Shown here: positions 46,641-55,939 of the stretch, one piece after another
How the letters are laid out: every line of letters begins with the position of its first letter
How positions within the stretch are numbered: position 1 is the first letter of the stretch
Assembly (NCBI GenBank): GCA_965216645.1
Contig: CBDCGJ010000042.1
Span: 124,001-188,000 of the forward strand
Source of the DNA: CBDCGJ01 sp965216645
GTDB taxonomy: Bacteria; Pseudomonadota; Alphaproteobacteria; GCA-2731375
Direction: 5' to 3'
Length of the DNA stretch: 64,000 bases
Notes under the pieces: generated by a model
Told to the model about the DNA's origin: nothing
Database searches by the model: none
The model's input: only the letters and a program-made list of their open reading frames with translations
Translations under genes and position numbers: made by a program

Positions 46641-47315
46641 ATGAATGTAGTTTATTACAAACGCAATCAGGTGGACGGCGCGCTTTGGCGGGTGTTTGCG
46701 CCCAATCGGGTAGCGCCGGTGTCGCGTAAGTTTTTGACCAGGGTTAAACGTTTGCTCGAACTGGATCGCGGGTCGGGCGGTAGCGGCGTGGGATACGCTT
46801 TCTTCGATACTGCACCGACCGGGTTGGGGTCGGAGACGCAGTATTCTTCCTTCAACGTATTCTGTATGGCGCTCGGTCTCGATTTGCTGGACAGCGGCTA
46901 CAAACAGAGCGAGATCGTCTATTTGTTGCAGCAAATCCGCCCGGACCTGGAACGCCAATACCAGCTTGTGCAACGACGCCCGCCGGTACCGTCGTCGCAT
47001 GTTCTGGCCGAAGACCGGTCCGCGGGCCCGACCTACGAACATAAAGGCACTACGATGGCCGACTGTTCGCGGTTCATGCTGATCCGCAAGGTCGAAATGT
47101 CGGAACTGCTGCCGCCCAGCGCCGGACAAGAACCCGTATTCATGATGTCAGAGTTTTTTCCCGGCCGCGCGCGACTTAGCCGACGGCTCGCCAAGTTCGG
47201 CATCGACGAACGCCTGGCCTTGATTGTCGAAATCGCGGAACTCGCCGTTGTCGTTGCCCGAACGTTGGAAGAAACCCCCGCCCGGCGCCGCGGTCGCCCA
47301 TCAAAAAAAGGATAG
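46641..47315 (+). CDS. Hypothetical protein of a phage-packaging gene cluster
   Basis: 224 residues. No family recognised. The C-terminus is basic (RRRGRPSKKG). FDTAPTGLGSETQYSSFNVF and SGYKQSEIVYLLQQIRPDLE suggest a folded, soluble, helical protein. It lies 35 bases upstream of the ParB-methyltransferase gene on the same strand, and the trio ParB-methylase/DUF5681/terminase downstream points to a prophage origin. The AT-rich upstream region (46363-46640) likely has its promoter. Confidence 0.55.
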   Translation: MNVVYYKRNQVDGALWRVFAPNRVAPVSRKFLTRVKRLLELDRGSGGSGVGYAFFDTAPTGLGSETQYSSFNVFCMALGLDLLDSGYKQSEIVYLLQQIRPDLERQYQLVQRRPPVPSSHVLAEDRSAGPTYEHKGTTMADCSRFMLIRKVEMSELLPPSAGQEPVFMMSEFFPGRARLSRRLAKFGIDERLALIVEIAELAVVVARTLEETPARRRGRPSKKG

Positions 47316-47350
47316 TTTGTTAACTTTTTGTAACCCTGTATGAGGTCAGT

Positions 47351-48721
47351 ATGAGTATTCGACAAGCCCACGCCAAAAACGAAAACGCCGATCTTGCAGT
47401 TGTCGAACGGCCTGTCAACCAGCTGCGCGACAATCCACGCAATGCCCGTACTCATGACGCGAAGCAAATCAATCTGATCGCCGACAGCATCCGTACACTC
47501 GGCTTCAACAACCCGGTATTGATCGACGACAAAGATCAAGTCATTGCCGGTCATGGCCGTCTGGCGGCGGCGCGTCAGCTGGGTTGGACGGTCGTGCCGA
47601 CGATCCGCCTTGCTCATATGACCGACGCGCAAGTCCGCGCCTATGCCATTACCGACAACCGCCTGGCCGAGCTCGCGGGCTGGGACGAGGATGTCTTGGC
47701 TATTGAACTTCAGCATCTGCTTGCCATCGACTCAGACTTCGATTTAGGCGTGACTGGATTCACCGGACCGGAAATCGACCTGAAGATCCAGTCGCTTTCC
47801 TCCGACGAACCGCTGGAGCACGAAGCCATCGACGTCGACCCGTCCGTGCCGGCGATCGCCCGGGAAGGCGACATTTGGCGGCTCGGCCCTCATCGATTGG
47901 CGTGCGGTAACAGCCTAGAAAATAATGTCGTTGAAAGATTGATGGCGGGGGACAAAGCCCGCCTGGCGTTTACGGACCCACCCTATAATGTCCCAATCCA
48001 AGGCCATGTAGTCGTGAGCAAGGCCGCAATCCATCACGACGATTTCGCCATGGCCGGCGGCGAGATGACGGAACCCCGGTTCGCGGCGTTCCTGAGCGAG
48101 GCTTTGTCCACATTGAGCCGCCATTCCCACGACGGCGCCCTCTCTTATGTATGTATGGACTGGCACCACATCTGTGATCTGCTGTCGGCCGGCCGCCGTG
48201 GCGACCTCGAACTGAAGAATATTTGCGTGTGGAACAAATCGAACGGCGGCATGGGATCCTTGTACCGGTCCAAGCACGAACTGATCGCCGTGTTCAAGCA
48301 TGGCCGCGGCGCTCATATCAACAATATCGAACTGGGACGGCACGGCCGCAATCGAACCAATGTCTGGGATTATCTCGGCGCCAGCAGCTTCGGTTCCGAT
48401 TGCAGCGACCGCCATGGGGACCATCCGACGGTCAAACCTATCGCCTTGATCGCCGACGCGATCCTGGATGCCAGCGAACGCGGCGACATCGTTTTAGACA
48501 CCTTCGCCGGCAGCGGCAGTACGATCCTGGCGGCCGAGCGCACCGGACGGACATGTCATGCCGTCGAGATGGAACCGAAATACGTCGACTGCGCCATTCG
48601 ACGCTGGCAACAGGAAACCGGCCGAGACGCCCATCTCGACGCCAACGGTCTGAGTTTTGACGAAGTGATAAATCTGCGTCACGACGCTGTTGTGGCGCCA
48701 GGTCCAGTGCTTAAAGGATAG
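47351..48721 (+). CDS. ParB-domain DNA methyltransferase (N6-adenine/N4-cytosine type)
   Basis: 456 residues. Residues 10-110 are a ParB/Srx-like nuclease domain (VNQLRDNPRNARTHDAKQIN, VIAGHGRLAAARQLGW). Residues 150-440 form an amino-methyltransferase: catalytic DPPY in LAFTDPPYNVPIQGH and the SAM motif DTFAGSGSTILAAERTGR. This fused layout is common in alphaproteobacterial prophages just before the terminase genes. It probably methylates phage or host DNA; no matching restriction enzyme is present. Confidence 0.88.
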   Translation: MSIRQAHAKNENADLAVVERPVNQLRDNPRNARTHDAKQINLIADSIRTLGFNNPVLIDDKDQVIAGHGRLAAARQLGWTVVPTIRLAHMTDAQVRAYAITDNRLAELAGWDEDVLAIELQHLLAIDSDFDLGVTGFTGPEIDLKIQSLSSDEPLEHEAIDVDPSVPAIAREGDIWRLGPHRLACGNSLENNVVERLMAGDKARLAFTDPPYNVPIQGHVVVSKAAIHHDDFAMAGGEMTEPRFAAFLSEALSTLSRHSHDGALSYVCMDWHHICDLLSAGRRGDLELKNICVWNKSNGGMGSLYRSKHELIAVFKHGRGAHINNIELGRHGRNRTNVWDYLGASSFGSDCSDRHGDHPTVKPIALIADAILDASERGDIVLDTFAGSGSTILAAERTGRTCHAVEMEPKYVDCAIRRWQQETGRDAHLDANGLSFDEVINLRHDAVVAPGPVLKG

Positions 48722-48724
48722 GTT

Positions 48725-49132
48725 ATGGCCGATCGCAAAGATTACGATGTCGGCTATGGCAAACCGCCGGTTCATACGCGGTTTCAACCCGGACAATCGG
48801 GCAATCCAAAAGGCCGCCCGAAAGGCAGCAAAAACATCAAGACGGACTTGATGGAGGAACTTGGCGAGCGGGTCTTGGTTAGTGAAGGCGGCCGCAAACG
48901 CGCCGTGTCGAAACAACGTGCCATGGTGAAAAGTCTTATGGCCAAGGCGCTAAACGGCGACACCCGGTCCGTGCAAGTCATCCTTCAACTCATCGAGCGG
49001 TTGTTGATGCAGGAGGACAAGGGAACTGTAGAATCCGCCCTCTCTGCCGATGACCGGGCGATTTTGGACGACTATCTCAATCGCCAGTTGGTACTAGGGG
49101 CGGCGAGCGACGGCGGCGATGACGACAAATGA
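48725..49132 (+). CDS. DUF5681-domain protein (terminase-associated)
   Basis: 135 residues. The diagnostic N-terminus DYDVGYGKPPVHTRFQPGQS and GNPKGRPKGSKN is DUF5681, followed by a helical region. These proteins lie directly upstream of large terminase subunits in many phages and may act as small-terminase-like DNA-recognition proteins (inference). AAAGGA precedes the ATG. Its end overlaps the start of the terminase fragment. Confidence 0.8.
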   Translation: MADRKDYDVGYGKPPVHTRFQPGQSGNPKGRPKGSKNIKTDLMEELGERVLVSEGGRKRAVSKQRAMVKSLMAKALNGDTRSVQVILQLIERLLMQEDKGTVESALSADDRAILDDYLNRQLVLGAASDGGDDDK

Positions 49133-49246
49133 ACTAAGCGTTCTAAGGGCCCTTCTTCGCCAGGACCTACCGAGCTTCGTCGCCAAATCCTTTCACACCG
49201 TCGGCGCCGGCGAGCAATTTCTAAGCAATTGGCATATCGACTCATA
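49119..49246 (+). pseudogene. Phage terminase large subunit-like, 5' fragment
   Basis: Starts at ATG 49119 inside the DUF5681 gene end: MTTNELSVLRALLRQDLPSF, VAKSFHTVGAGEQFLSNWH. This matches the N-terminus of large terminase proteins downstream of DUF5681. After about 42 codons it is cut by an IS630 insertion at a TA. Only four bases remain on the far side before the next IS, so the rest of the gene has been deleted. Confidence 0.65.
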
Positions 49247-50393
49247 CGAATTCCGCTTGATTGATTCGTCCTGTTTGTGATTCTCTCAACTTATTGACAC
49301 AATATGTGGTGGGTTGAGTGATGACTACATGCGAGACTTTGATCGAGCACATGGATGCCGCATCTGTTCTGGCGGCCTATCGGGGGGAGAAGGATCGGGT
49401 TCGACGGGCCCATTTGCAGGTGATCTGGCTGCTCTTGAGCGGCGATCCGGTGGCCGAAGTGGCGCGGGTAACCGGCTTTTCGGGGCGCTGGATCGCGATT
49501 TTGATCGGCCGCTGGAATGCCCATGGCGCGGCCGGTCTAGGCGACCGGCGGCGCAGCAACGCGGGCGCCAAGCCGTTGCTCGACGAGGCCGGTCTAGCGG
49601 CGCTCGCGGCCGCCCTTGCGGCGGCGCCGGCGGACGGCGGGTTGTGGAATGGCCGGCAAGTGGCGGCTTGGATGTCGGCTTATCTGGGCCGGCCGGTCTC
49701 GGTCAAGCGGGGCCTGGACTATCTGCATAAGCTCGACTACAGCCTGCAGCGCCCGCGCCCGAAACACAGCCGCTCGGCCAGCCCGGAGGACTACCAGGCG
49801 TATAAAAAAAACTCCACCAAACGGTGGCTGAAGCACGTCGGCGAAGGCCCGGCGGCAAGCTCGAAGTCTGGGCCTTCGACGAACACCGGCTCGGCCTGAA
49901 ACCGGTGGCGCGGCGGGTTTGGGCGAAACGCGGCGAGCAACCGCTGGCGCTGAGCCATCATCTCTACCAATGGCTCTATCTTTACGCCTTTGTCCACCCG
50001 GCCAGCGGGGCCGTCGAATGGTGGCTGGCCAACAGCGTCAATGCGCCCTTATTCGAGGCCATCTTGCGCTCGTTCGCCGCCACCGTCGGCGCCGGGGCGG
50101 AGAAAACCGTGATCCTGGTGCTCGACAATGCCGGCTGGCATGTCGCCAAGGAGTTGACCGTGCCGGAGGGTGTTGAGCTCTGTTTTCTGCCGCCCTATAC
50201 GCCGGAACTACAGCCGGCCGAACGGCTCTGGCCGCTGACCGATGAAGCGGTCGCCAACAAACCCTACGAGAGCCTCGATGAGCTCAGCCAAACCCTGGAA
50301 AAAAGATGCCTCGCCCTGACCGCGCAACCCGATCTCATCAAAGCCAAAACATCCTTCAAATGGTGGCCAACCGTATGAATCAAACGGAATCCG
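49247..50393 (+). mobile_element. IS630-family element B (about 1147 bp)
   Basis: Terminal inverted repeats CGAATTCCGCTTGATT at the left and, reverse complemented, CGGATTCCGTTTGATT at the right, two mismatches. TA lies outside both ends (49245-49246 and 50394-50395), the standard duplicated target of IS630/Tc1 elements. Distinct from IS630-A. Confidence 0.85.
49321..50378 (+). CDS. IS630-family transposase with frame switch at an A8 run
   Basis: First frame (from ATG 49321): helix-turn-helix domain (VAEVARVTGFSGRWIAILIG, WNGRQVAAWMSAYLGRPVSV). Second frame (to 50378): DDE domain with LEVWAFDEHRLGLKP, TVILVLDNAGWHVAKELTVP and FLPPYTPELQPAERLWPLTD. The frames meet at TATAAAAAAAACTCC near 49801; a -1 slip there gives a single normal-length protein (YKKKLHQTVAEAR). 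Slippage is known in this family, but a simple indel cannot be excluded. Confidence 0.75.
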
Positions 50394-50399
50394 TATAAC

Positions 50400-50946
50400 G
50401 AGACCTGTGCGCGGGTAAGGGTTTACATGATTTGATAGTTTTGATTCTCTCGTTTTATCGAAGTGAACGGGAGGCGATCTGATGGCTCGGCGGACGATTG
50501 GACAGGAAGGCTTTTCCTTTATGTCGGGGAGTAGAGCTTCGGATCTGGACGCGCTTGCGCACCTGATCGATTGGTCTGCCGCCGACACTTTGATGATGCC
50601 GATCTCGGCTGGGGCAAAGGGCGAGCAGGGCTGGCCGCCGCTCTGTTTGCTAAAGGCTCTGCTGCTGGCGCGCTGGTATGATCTGAGCGATGTGAAGCTG
50701 GCCGAGGCGCTGGATGACCGGGCTTCCTTCCGCCGCTTTTGCGGCTTTTCTCGCAACGAAGCGACACCGGAGCGGACCGCCTTCGTGCGCTTTCGCCGAA
50801 CCCTGGTCCGCCTCGGTCTCGGCGACAGGTTGTTCGATGTCATCACCGAACAACTTTACCGCCAACATGTCGAAGTGAAGCGCGGCACCCTGGTCGACGC
50901 GACGATCATCGCTTCGGCCTCCAAGGAAGACGATGAGGCCCGTTGG
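50400..50946 (+). mobile_element. IS5-family insertion sequence, copy 3 (right part missing)
   Basis: Left terminal repeat as in the full copies, then sequence of copies 1, 2 and 4 up to 50946, where another element begins. It differs from them at several places (GATCTGATGG before the start; GAGCGGACC for GAACGCACT), so it is a separate older insertion. Confidence 0.85.
50482..50946 (+). pseudogene. IS5-family transposase, N-terminal half (copy 3)
   Basis: 155 residues up to SKEDDEARW, containing only the first catalytic Asp (LVDATIIASAS). The second Asp and the Glu are missing after the insertion at 50947. Not functional. Confidence 0.85.
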
Positions 50947-52316
50947 ACATCTCTAAAAACCTCCCCTTTTTCGCTCTGATCTGATTCAATCGTTGTATTG
51001 ATTCGTTGAGGTGTTGCGATGTCCGGACAGATGGGGTTTTGGGATTTGGAGGATCGTTATCGGTTGTTGAGCGCGGCTGGCGATCCGTTGGAGCGGTTGG
51101 CTGGGGTGGTGCCGTGGCGGGTGTTTCGCAAGCCGCTGGCGAAAGCGCTTCGGCGCTCGAACCGGGCCAAGGGCGGGCGGCCGCCGTTCGAGCCTGTGCC
51201 TCGAGCGCTCGCTCGGACCGATGGCGCGCACGCTCTCGGTGTTCAAGATTCTGGTGCTGCAGGCGCTCTACGATCTGTCGGACGATCAGGCGGAATATGT
51301 CATCAACGACCGGCTGTCGTTTCAGCGCTTTCTCGGCCTCTCGCTGGGCGACAAGGTGCCGGACGCGAAGACGATCTGGCTGTTCCGCGAACAATTGAGC
51401 CGGGCCGGCGCGGTGGAGAAGCTGTTCGCCCGCTTCGAGCGCCATCTCGAAAAGGCCGGTTATCTGGCGATGGGCGGCCAGATCGTCGACGCCAGCCTGG
51501 TGGCCGCACCCCGGCCGCGCAACACGGACGGCGAGAAGCGGCAGATCAAGGACGGCAAGACCGCCGCCGAGATCTGGCCGGACGATCCCCACAAGGCGGC
51601 GCAGAAGGACACGCAGGCGCGCTGGACGGTGAAGCAGACCAAGGCCAAGACCCGGGCCGACGGCGGCAAACACAAGACCGACCTCGCGATCCCGGTATTC
51701 GGTTATAAGCGAGCAGGAATATCGCGCCGGTGGCGCGGCATAAGCCCGCGCAGCCACATTTGTATCGACCGCGAGCACGGCCTGATCCGGCGCTACAAAG
51801 TCACCGACGCGGCCCGCTATGACGGCGCGCAACTGGCCGAGCTGCTGGACCGCAACAACACCGCTTCCGGGGTCTGGGCGGACACCGCCTATCGCTCGAA
51901 GAAGAACGAGACCTGGCTGGCGCGGCACGGCTTCCGCTCCCACATCCACACCAAGAAACCGCCGGGCAAACCGATGAGCCGGCGCGCCGCCGCCGCCAAT
52001 GGCAAGCGATCGAAGATACGCGCCCTGGTCGAGCATCCCTTCGCCCGGCTGAAGGGGCCGATGCGGCTCACGATCCGCTCGATCGGCCTGGCCCGGGCCG
52101 AGACCCGGATCGGCCTGGCCAACCTGGTCTACAACTTCCAGCGCTACCTCTGGCTCGAGAGCCGAGCCGCGCCCGGATAACCGGAAAAAGCCGGAAAACC
52201 ACCGGAAAACACACAACAAACCGCCGCAAAACGGCGACAATCCCAGCCGCCTCAAGCAACACCGCCACAAACTCCCCAATCCGCCGACAATATCCGGCAA
52301 ATTCAAGCGTTCTTAT
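50947..52316 (+). mobile_element. Second IS5-family element, right end apparently lost
   Basis: Inserted in IS5 copy 3 and carrying a transposase different from the 309-residue one. The left end reads ACATCTCTAAAAACCTCCCC; no matching inverted repeat is found before 52317, where IS5 copy 4 starts. The right end was therefore probably removed together with the remaining part of copy 3. Confidence 0.6.
51019..52180 (+). pseudogene. IS5-family transposase with internal insertion/frameshift
   Basis: First frame MSGQMGFWDLEDRYRLLSAA and GGRPPFEPV, second frame from 51236 VFKILVLQALYDLSDDQAEY. The normal protein reads PPFEPV directly into a MFK-type sequence; here about 40 bases with CGCTCGCTCGG and similar GC-rich repeats lie between, which breaks the frame near 51200. 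DDE residues (GGQIVDASLVAAP, GVWADTAYRSKKNE, and Glu in RALVEHPFARLKG) are all in the second frame. Probably inactive unless translation starts again at 51221. Confidence 0.7.
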
Positions 52317-53465
52317 GAGACCTGTGCGCGGGTAAGGGTTTACATGATTTGATAGTTTTGATTCTCTCGTTTTATCGAAGTGAACGGGAGGCGATGTGAT
52401 GGCTCGGCGGACGATTGGACAGGAAGGCTTTTCCTTTATGTCGGGGAGTAGAGCTTCGGATCTGGACGCGCTTGCGCACCTGATCGATTGGTCTGCCGCC
52501 GACACTTTGATGATGCCGATCTCGGCTGGGGCAAAGGGCGAGCAGGGCTGGCCGCCGCTCTGTTTGCTAAAGGCTCTGCTGCTGGCGCGCTGGTATGATC
52601 TGAGCGATGTGAAGCTGGCCGAGGCGCTGGATGACCGGGCTTCCTTCCGCCGCTTTTGCGGCTTTTCTCGCAACGAAGCGACACCGGAACGCACTGCCTT
52701 CGTGCGCTTTCGCCGAACCCTGGTCCGCCTCGGTCTCGGCGACAGGTTGTTCGATGTCATCACCGAACAACTTTACCGCCAACATGTCGAAGTGAAGCGC
52801 GGCACCCTGGTCGACGCGACGATCATCGCTTCGGCCTCCAAGAAAGACGGTGAGGCCCGTTGGGTCAAGCACAAGAACCTCAAGGCCGCACACGGTTATA
52901 AGGCGCATGTGGCTTGCGACGAGGACACGGCGTTGATCGAACGGGTGGCGGTGACGCCGGCCAATGTCAACGATGGCAAGGCCGGCTGCAATATTATCCC
53001 GGACGACCCGGGCGAGGTTTACGCGGACAGTGCCTATCGAGGCGAACGCTTCCGCAAGGCCGTAGAGGCGCGAGGCGGTCGAGCCCGGGTGGTGGTGACC
53101 GGCGTTTGGGCGCGCAGGCACGAAGATGCGGCGGCGAAACTGAAGGCTGTTAACGGACCGATCCACAAAGTGCGCGGGCGGATCGAAAAGATCTTCGGCA
53201 CGGCCAAGCGTCATTATGGCCTACGCGCCATGACCGGTATCGGCCTTGACAAGGCAACGCTCCAGGTCCTCTTCACCGCCATCGCCTACAACCTGAAGCG
53301 GGCCCTCAATCTGCAAAGAGCATGAGCAAATGGGACCGACGAGGCCCCGTCTGCTGACAATCGGCGGTCAAACCGACAACAAAGCCGGATGGCCACGGAA
53401 AATCTCTCTCGCCTATCAAATATCATCAGAAAAACAAAGGGATAGCTGACCCGCGCACAGGTCTC
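52317..53465 (+). mobile_element. IS5-family insertion sequence, copy 4 (1149 bp)
   Basis: Complete, same ends as copies 1 and 2. GTTCTTAT lies just before its left end, as it does before copy 1. The right end is one base from the stop of the Hpt gene. Confidence 0.9.
52399..53325 (+). CDS. IS5-family transposase (copy 4)
   Basis: 308 residues, intact DDE core. It differs from copy 2 by SKKDGEARW and KHKNLKAAHG. Start chosen as in copy 1. Confidence 0.9.
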   Translation: MARRTIGQEGFSFMSGSRASDLDALAHLIDWSAADTLMMPISAGAKGEQGWPPLCLLKALLLARWYDLSDVKLAEALDDRASFRRFCGFSRNEATPERTAFVRFRRTLVRLGLGDRLFDVITEQLYRQHVEVKRGTLVDATIIASASKKDGEARWVKHKNLKAAHGYKAHVACDEDTALIERVAVTPANVNDGKAGCNIIPDDPGEVYADSAYRGERFRKAVEARGGRARVVVTGVWARRHEDAAAKLKAVNGPIHKVRGRIEKIFGTAKRHYGLRAMTGIGLDKATLQVLFTAIAYNLKRALNLQRA

Positions 53466-53466
53466 A

Positions 53467-53895
53467 TTAGGCCTTTATCTCCGCGATGACTTTGTCCACA
53501 TTCGCGGTTAGCGTGGCAACGATCTGAGCGCCCGTGTCGCCGCCGCTGCCCTGTATTCTCCGGTCGACGATCGACGTCAGGGTGTTGAGATGCGCCTGGC
53601 AAAGTTTCAATACGTCTTCGCCGGAATCGCCGCCTTCTTTCAATAGCCGGCAGTTCGAATCCGCCACGTCGGTAACAAGCTGATAATTGAAACTGCCGCC
53701 GAGGCCCTTGATGTTATGCATAGCGTCGAAATAGTCCGCCATTTCCGCCGCGCAATCGAGCGGTTTCGGCAGGGCGGTGTCCAAAGCGACACGCGCCTTG
53801 TTGATATCCGCCGCGACGAAGGACGGGAATTGTTCCGCCAACTCGCGAACCGATGCTTTTGCACGCTCAACGCGCGCGGCGATTTCGTCTTCCAT
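53467..53895 (-). CDS. Hpt-domain histidine phosphotransfer protein
   Basis: 142 residues, all-helical. The phospho-accepting His60 lies in MHNIKGLGGSFNYQLVTDVA, the Hpt signature (HxxKGxGGSF). It would relay phosphate between a hybrid kinase and a response regulator; neither is in the window. The IS5 copy 4 end touches its stop codon, so the last residues or the terminator may have been altered, but the domain is complete. Confidence 0.85.
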   Translation of the reverse strand: MEDEIAARVERAKASVRELAEQFPSFVAADINKARVALDTALPKPLDCAAEMADYFDAMHNIKGLGGSFNYQLVTDVADSNCRLLKEGGDSGEDVLKLCQAHLNTLTSIVDRRIQGSGGDTGAQIVATLTANVDKVIAEIKA

Positions 53896-53995
53896 TTCGG
53901 ACCGCTACAACGTTTCGTATGGTTACCAAGTTATAAGGTAGTCTATTAAGTCTTTGAAGAGAAAGACAATTTAAACGAAACTTACTGATAAATTA

Positions 53996-54709
53996 TTAAC
54001 CTTGAGATTGTTTCCACTTATCGAACGACCGGCGTGTCGCGTCATTGGGGGGATATGTACCCGGAATCCGAGCCCCCGCCTCGATGCGAGATTTGATGAA
54101 AGCTTCCATCAATTCCTGCTCGCCGCCTTCCGTCGCGATCTCGCCCGCCAATGCCCGGGGGATTACGACGACCCCGTCCTCGTCGCCGACGATAATGTCG
54201 CCTGGAATAACCGCGACACCGCCGCAACCGATCGGTTGTTGCAGATCCGCCGCGTGATGACTGGTCAAACTGGCCGGCGCGGCCCCGCCCAGGCAAAACA
54301 CTGGCAGTGCCATTTCGGTAAATTCCGCCACATCGCGAACTGGGCCGTCCGCGACCACGCCGGCAACACCGCGGACTTGTAATCGGGTGGCCAGAATGTC
54401 GCCGAGCACCCCTGTATCGGGCACACCCCGGCAATCCATGACCAACACCGCTCCGGGCGGCGTGCTCTCGATCGCTTTTCTCTGCGGATATTTCGGGTCC
54501 GCCAACACCTCCTCCACCGTCAGGTCCTCGCGCATGGGAATGTAGCGCAAGGTATAGGCCTCGCCGACCAAACGAGGCAGCGACGGATTGATCGGCCGCG
54601 GTCCGCGCATGAAGACGTTTCGTATCCCCAGCTTGCCGAGCCTTGTCGTGATCGTCGCGGTCGAAACATGCCGCAACAGCTCCAGCGTATTGTCGTCGAT
54701 ATCCGTCAT
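53996..54709 (-). CDS. RraA-like family protein (dimethylmenaquinone methyltransferase/aldolase fold)
   Basis: 237 residues. GEAYTLRYIPMRED, GAVLVMDCRGVPDTGVLGDI, VAGVVADGPVRDVAEF, VIPGDIIVGDEDGVVVIP are the RraA/HMG aldolase blocks. In the longer stand-alone members the fold carries 4-hydroxy-4-methyl-2-oxoglutarate aldolase or oxaloacetate decarboxylase activity with a divalent metal. ATG overlaps the stop of the FAH-family gene (AATGA), so both act in one pathway, probably for 2-keto-sugar-acid or aromatic breakdown products. Confidence 0.85.
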   Translation of the reverse strand: MTDIDDNTLELLRHVSTATITTRLGKLGIRNVFMRGPRPINPSLPRLVGEAYTLRYIPMREDLTVEEVLADPKYPQRKAIESTPPGAVLVMDCRGVPDTGVLGDILATRLQVRGVAGVVADGPVRDVAEFTEMALPVFCLGGAAPASLTSHHAADLQQPIGCGGVAVIPGDIIVGDEDGVVVIPRALAGEIATEGGEQELMEAFIKSRIEAGARIPGTYPPNDATRRSFDKWKQSQG

Positions 54710-55884
54710 TCCGGTCGCTCCAATAGACCTCGCCGGGCCAAGTTACTCATGAGCTGCGACAAGCCGAAGCGCCAAGGCGCGATGACATCGCAATAATTGA
54801 TCCGATTGACCAGCGCGCCGAGATGCCGATTGGCGATCGTCACCACGTCGCCGATATGATGGGTGAAGCCTTGCCCGGCGGCATCCCGATCCTCCGTCGG
54901 CGCGAACATCGTCCCGGTATAGAGCATCAAGCCGTCGGGATACTGGTTCATCTCGCCGACGGCCGCGGCCGCCAGGTCCGCGGGATCGCGGCTGATCTCC
55001 GCCAGCGAACTGTGCCCCGTTAGGACAAAATCATCCTCGCCACGAACGTTCAGCTCGATGTCCATGGCCCGCACGTCGTCCAGCGTGAAATCCGCATCGA
55101 ACAGGCGAACAAACGGACCCAACGCGCTTGAGGCCCGGTTGTCCTTGGCCTTGCCGAGCAGCAGGGCGCTGCGCCCTTCGAAGTCGCGGAGATTTACGTC
55201 GTTGCCCAGCGTCGCGCCGACGATCCGGCCATCCGGCGCGATGGCCAGAACCACTTCCGGTTCGGGATTGTTCCAGGTCGATCCGGGATGAATGCCGATT
55301 TCCGCGCCGAGGCCGACCGACGCCATCGGCTGGCATTTTGTGAAGATTTCGGCGTCCGGCCCGATCCCGACTTCCAGATATTGCGACCAGAGACCGCGCT
55401 CGACCAGCACCTGTTTCACCCGCGCCGCTTCCTCAGATCCCGGCACAATGTCGCGTAGGCTACCGCCGATCTCCTCGCTCATGCTAACGCGGATTTCCTC
55501 GGCCAATCGTAGATCGCCCCGCGCCTGCTCCTCGATCACCCGTTCCAACATACTCTTCACGAAGGTGACGCCGCAGGCTTTAATTGCCTGCAGGTCCGCG
55601 GGCGCAAGGAAATGGGGGGCCGATGCGTCCCGTCGGTCATGGGCACTGTTTTCGAGGATCTCGTCCAAATCGCCGACGCGTGGCCCCATTGCCGCCGCTG
55701 GATCGGGCAAGGTCAGCAACTGCGCCAAGGTCGGTGCCGCGGCGCTTAGATCATAAACACCGTCGTCCCGCACTCGAACCGGGGTCGGCCCGCCATCGTC
55801 GCCCGGCAGCCAAACCCTGCCTAAGAAACAGCCTTCAAGACCGCCCGCGGGAAGCAGCGCCGAAACATCGCTCCACAAGGCCAT
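54706..55884 (-). CDS. Fumarylacetoacetate hydrolase-family protein
   Basis: 392 residues; GGAGG precedes the ATG. The C-terminal half is the FAH fold (GIHPGSTWNNPEPEVVLAIA with metal-binding Glu, GATLGNDVNLRDFEG, LGKAKDNRASSALGPFV). The N-terminal part with ACGVTFVKSMLERVIEEQAR is typical of 2-keto-3-deoxy-sugar-acid dehydratases of this superfamily (arabinonate/xylonate type). Mg2+-dependent hydrolase or dehydratase; exact substrate not determined. Forms a two-gene operon with the RraA-like gene. Confidence 0.85.
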   Translation of the reverse strand: MALWSDVSALLPAGGLEGCFLGRVWLPGDDGGPTPVRVRDDGVYDLSAAAPTLAQLLTLPDPAAAMGPRVGDLDEILENSAHDRRDASAPHFLAPADLQAIKACGVTFVKSMLERVIEEQARGDLRLAEEIRVSMSEEIGGSLRDIVPGSEEAARVKQVLVERGLWSQYLEVGIGPDAEIFTKCQPMASVGLGAEIGIHPGSTWNNPEPEVVLAIAPDGRIVGATLGNDVNLRDFEGRSALLLGKAKDNRASSALGPFVRLFDADFTLDDVRAMDIELNVRGEDDFVLTGHSSLAEISRDPADLAAAAVGEMNQYPDGLMLYTGTMFAPTEDRDAAGQGFTHHIGDVVTIANRHLGALVNRINYCDVIAPWRFGLSQLMSNLARRGLLERPE

Positions 55885-55939
55885 GCCGTTCCTCCGTTCG
55901 TAACCGAGACCGCCGCGACCGGCGCGCGGCCCCCGAAAC

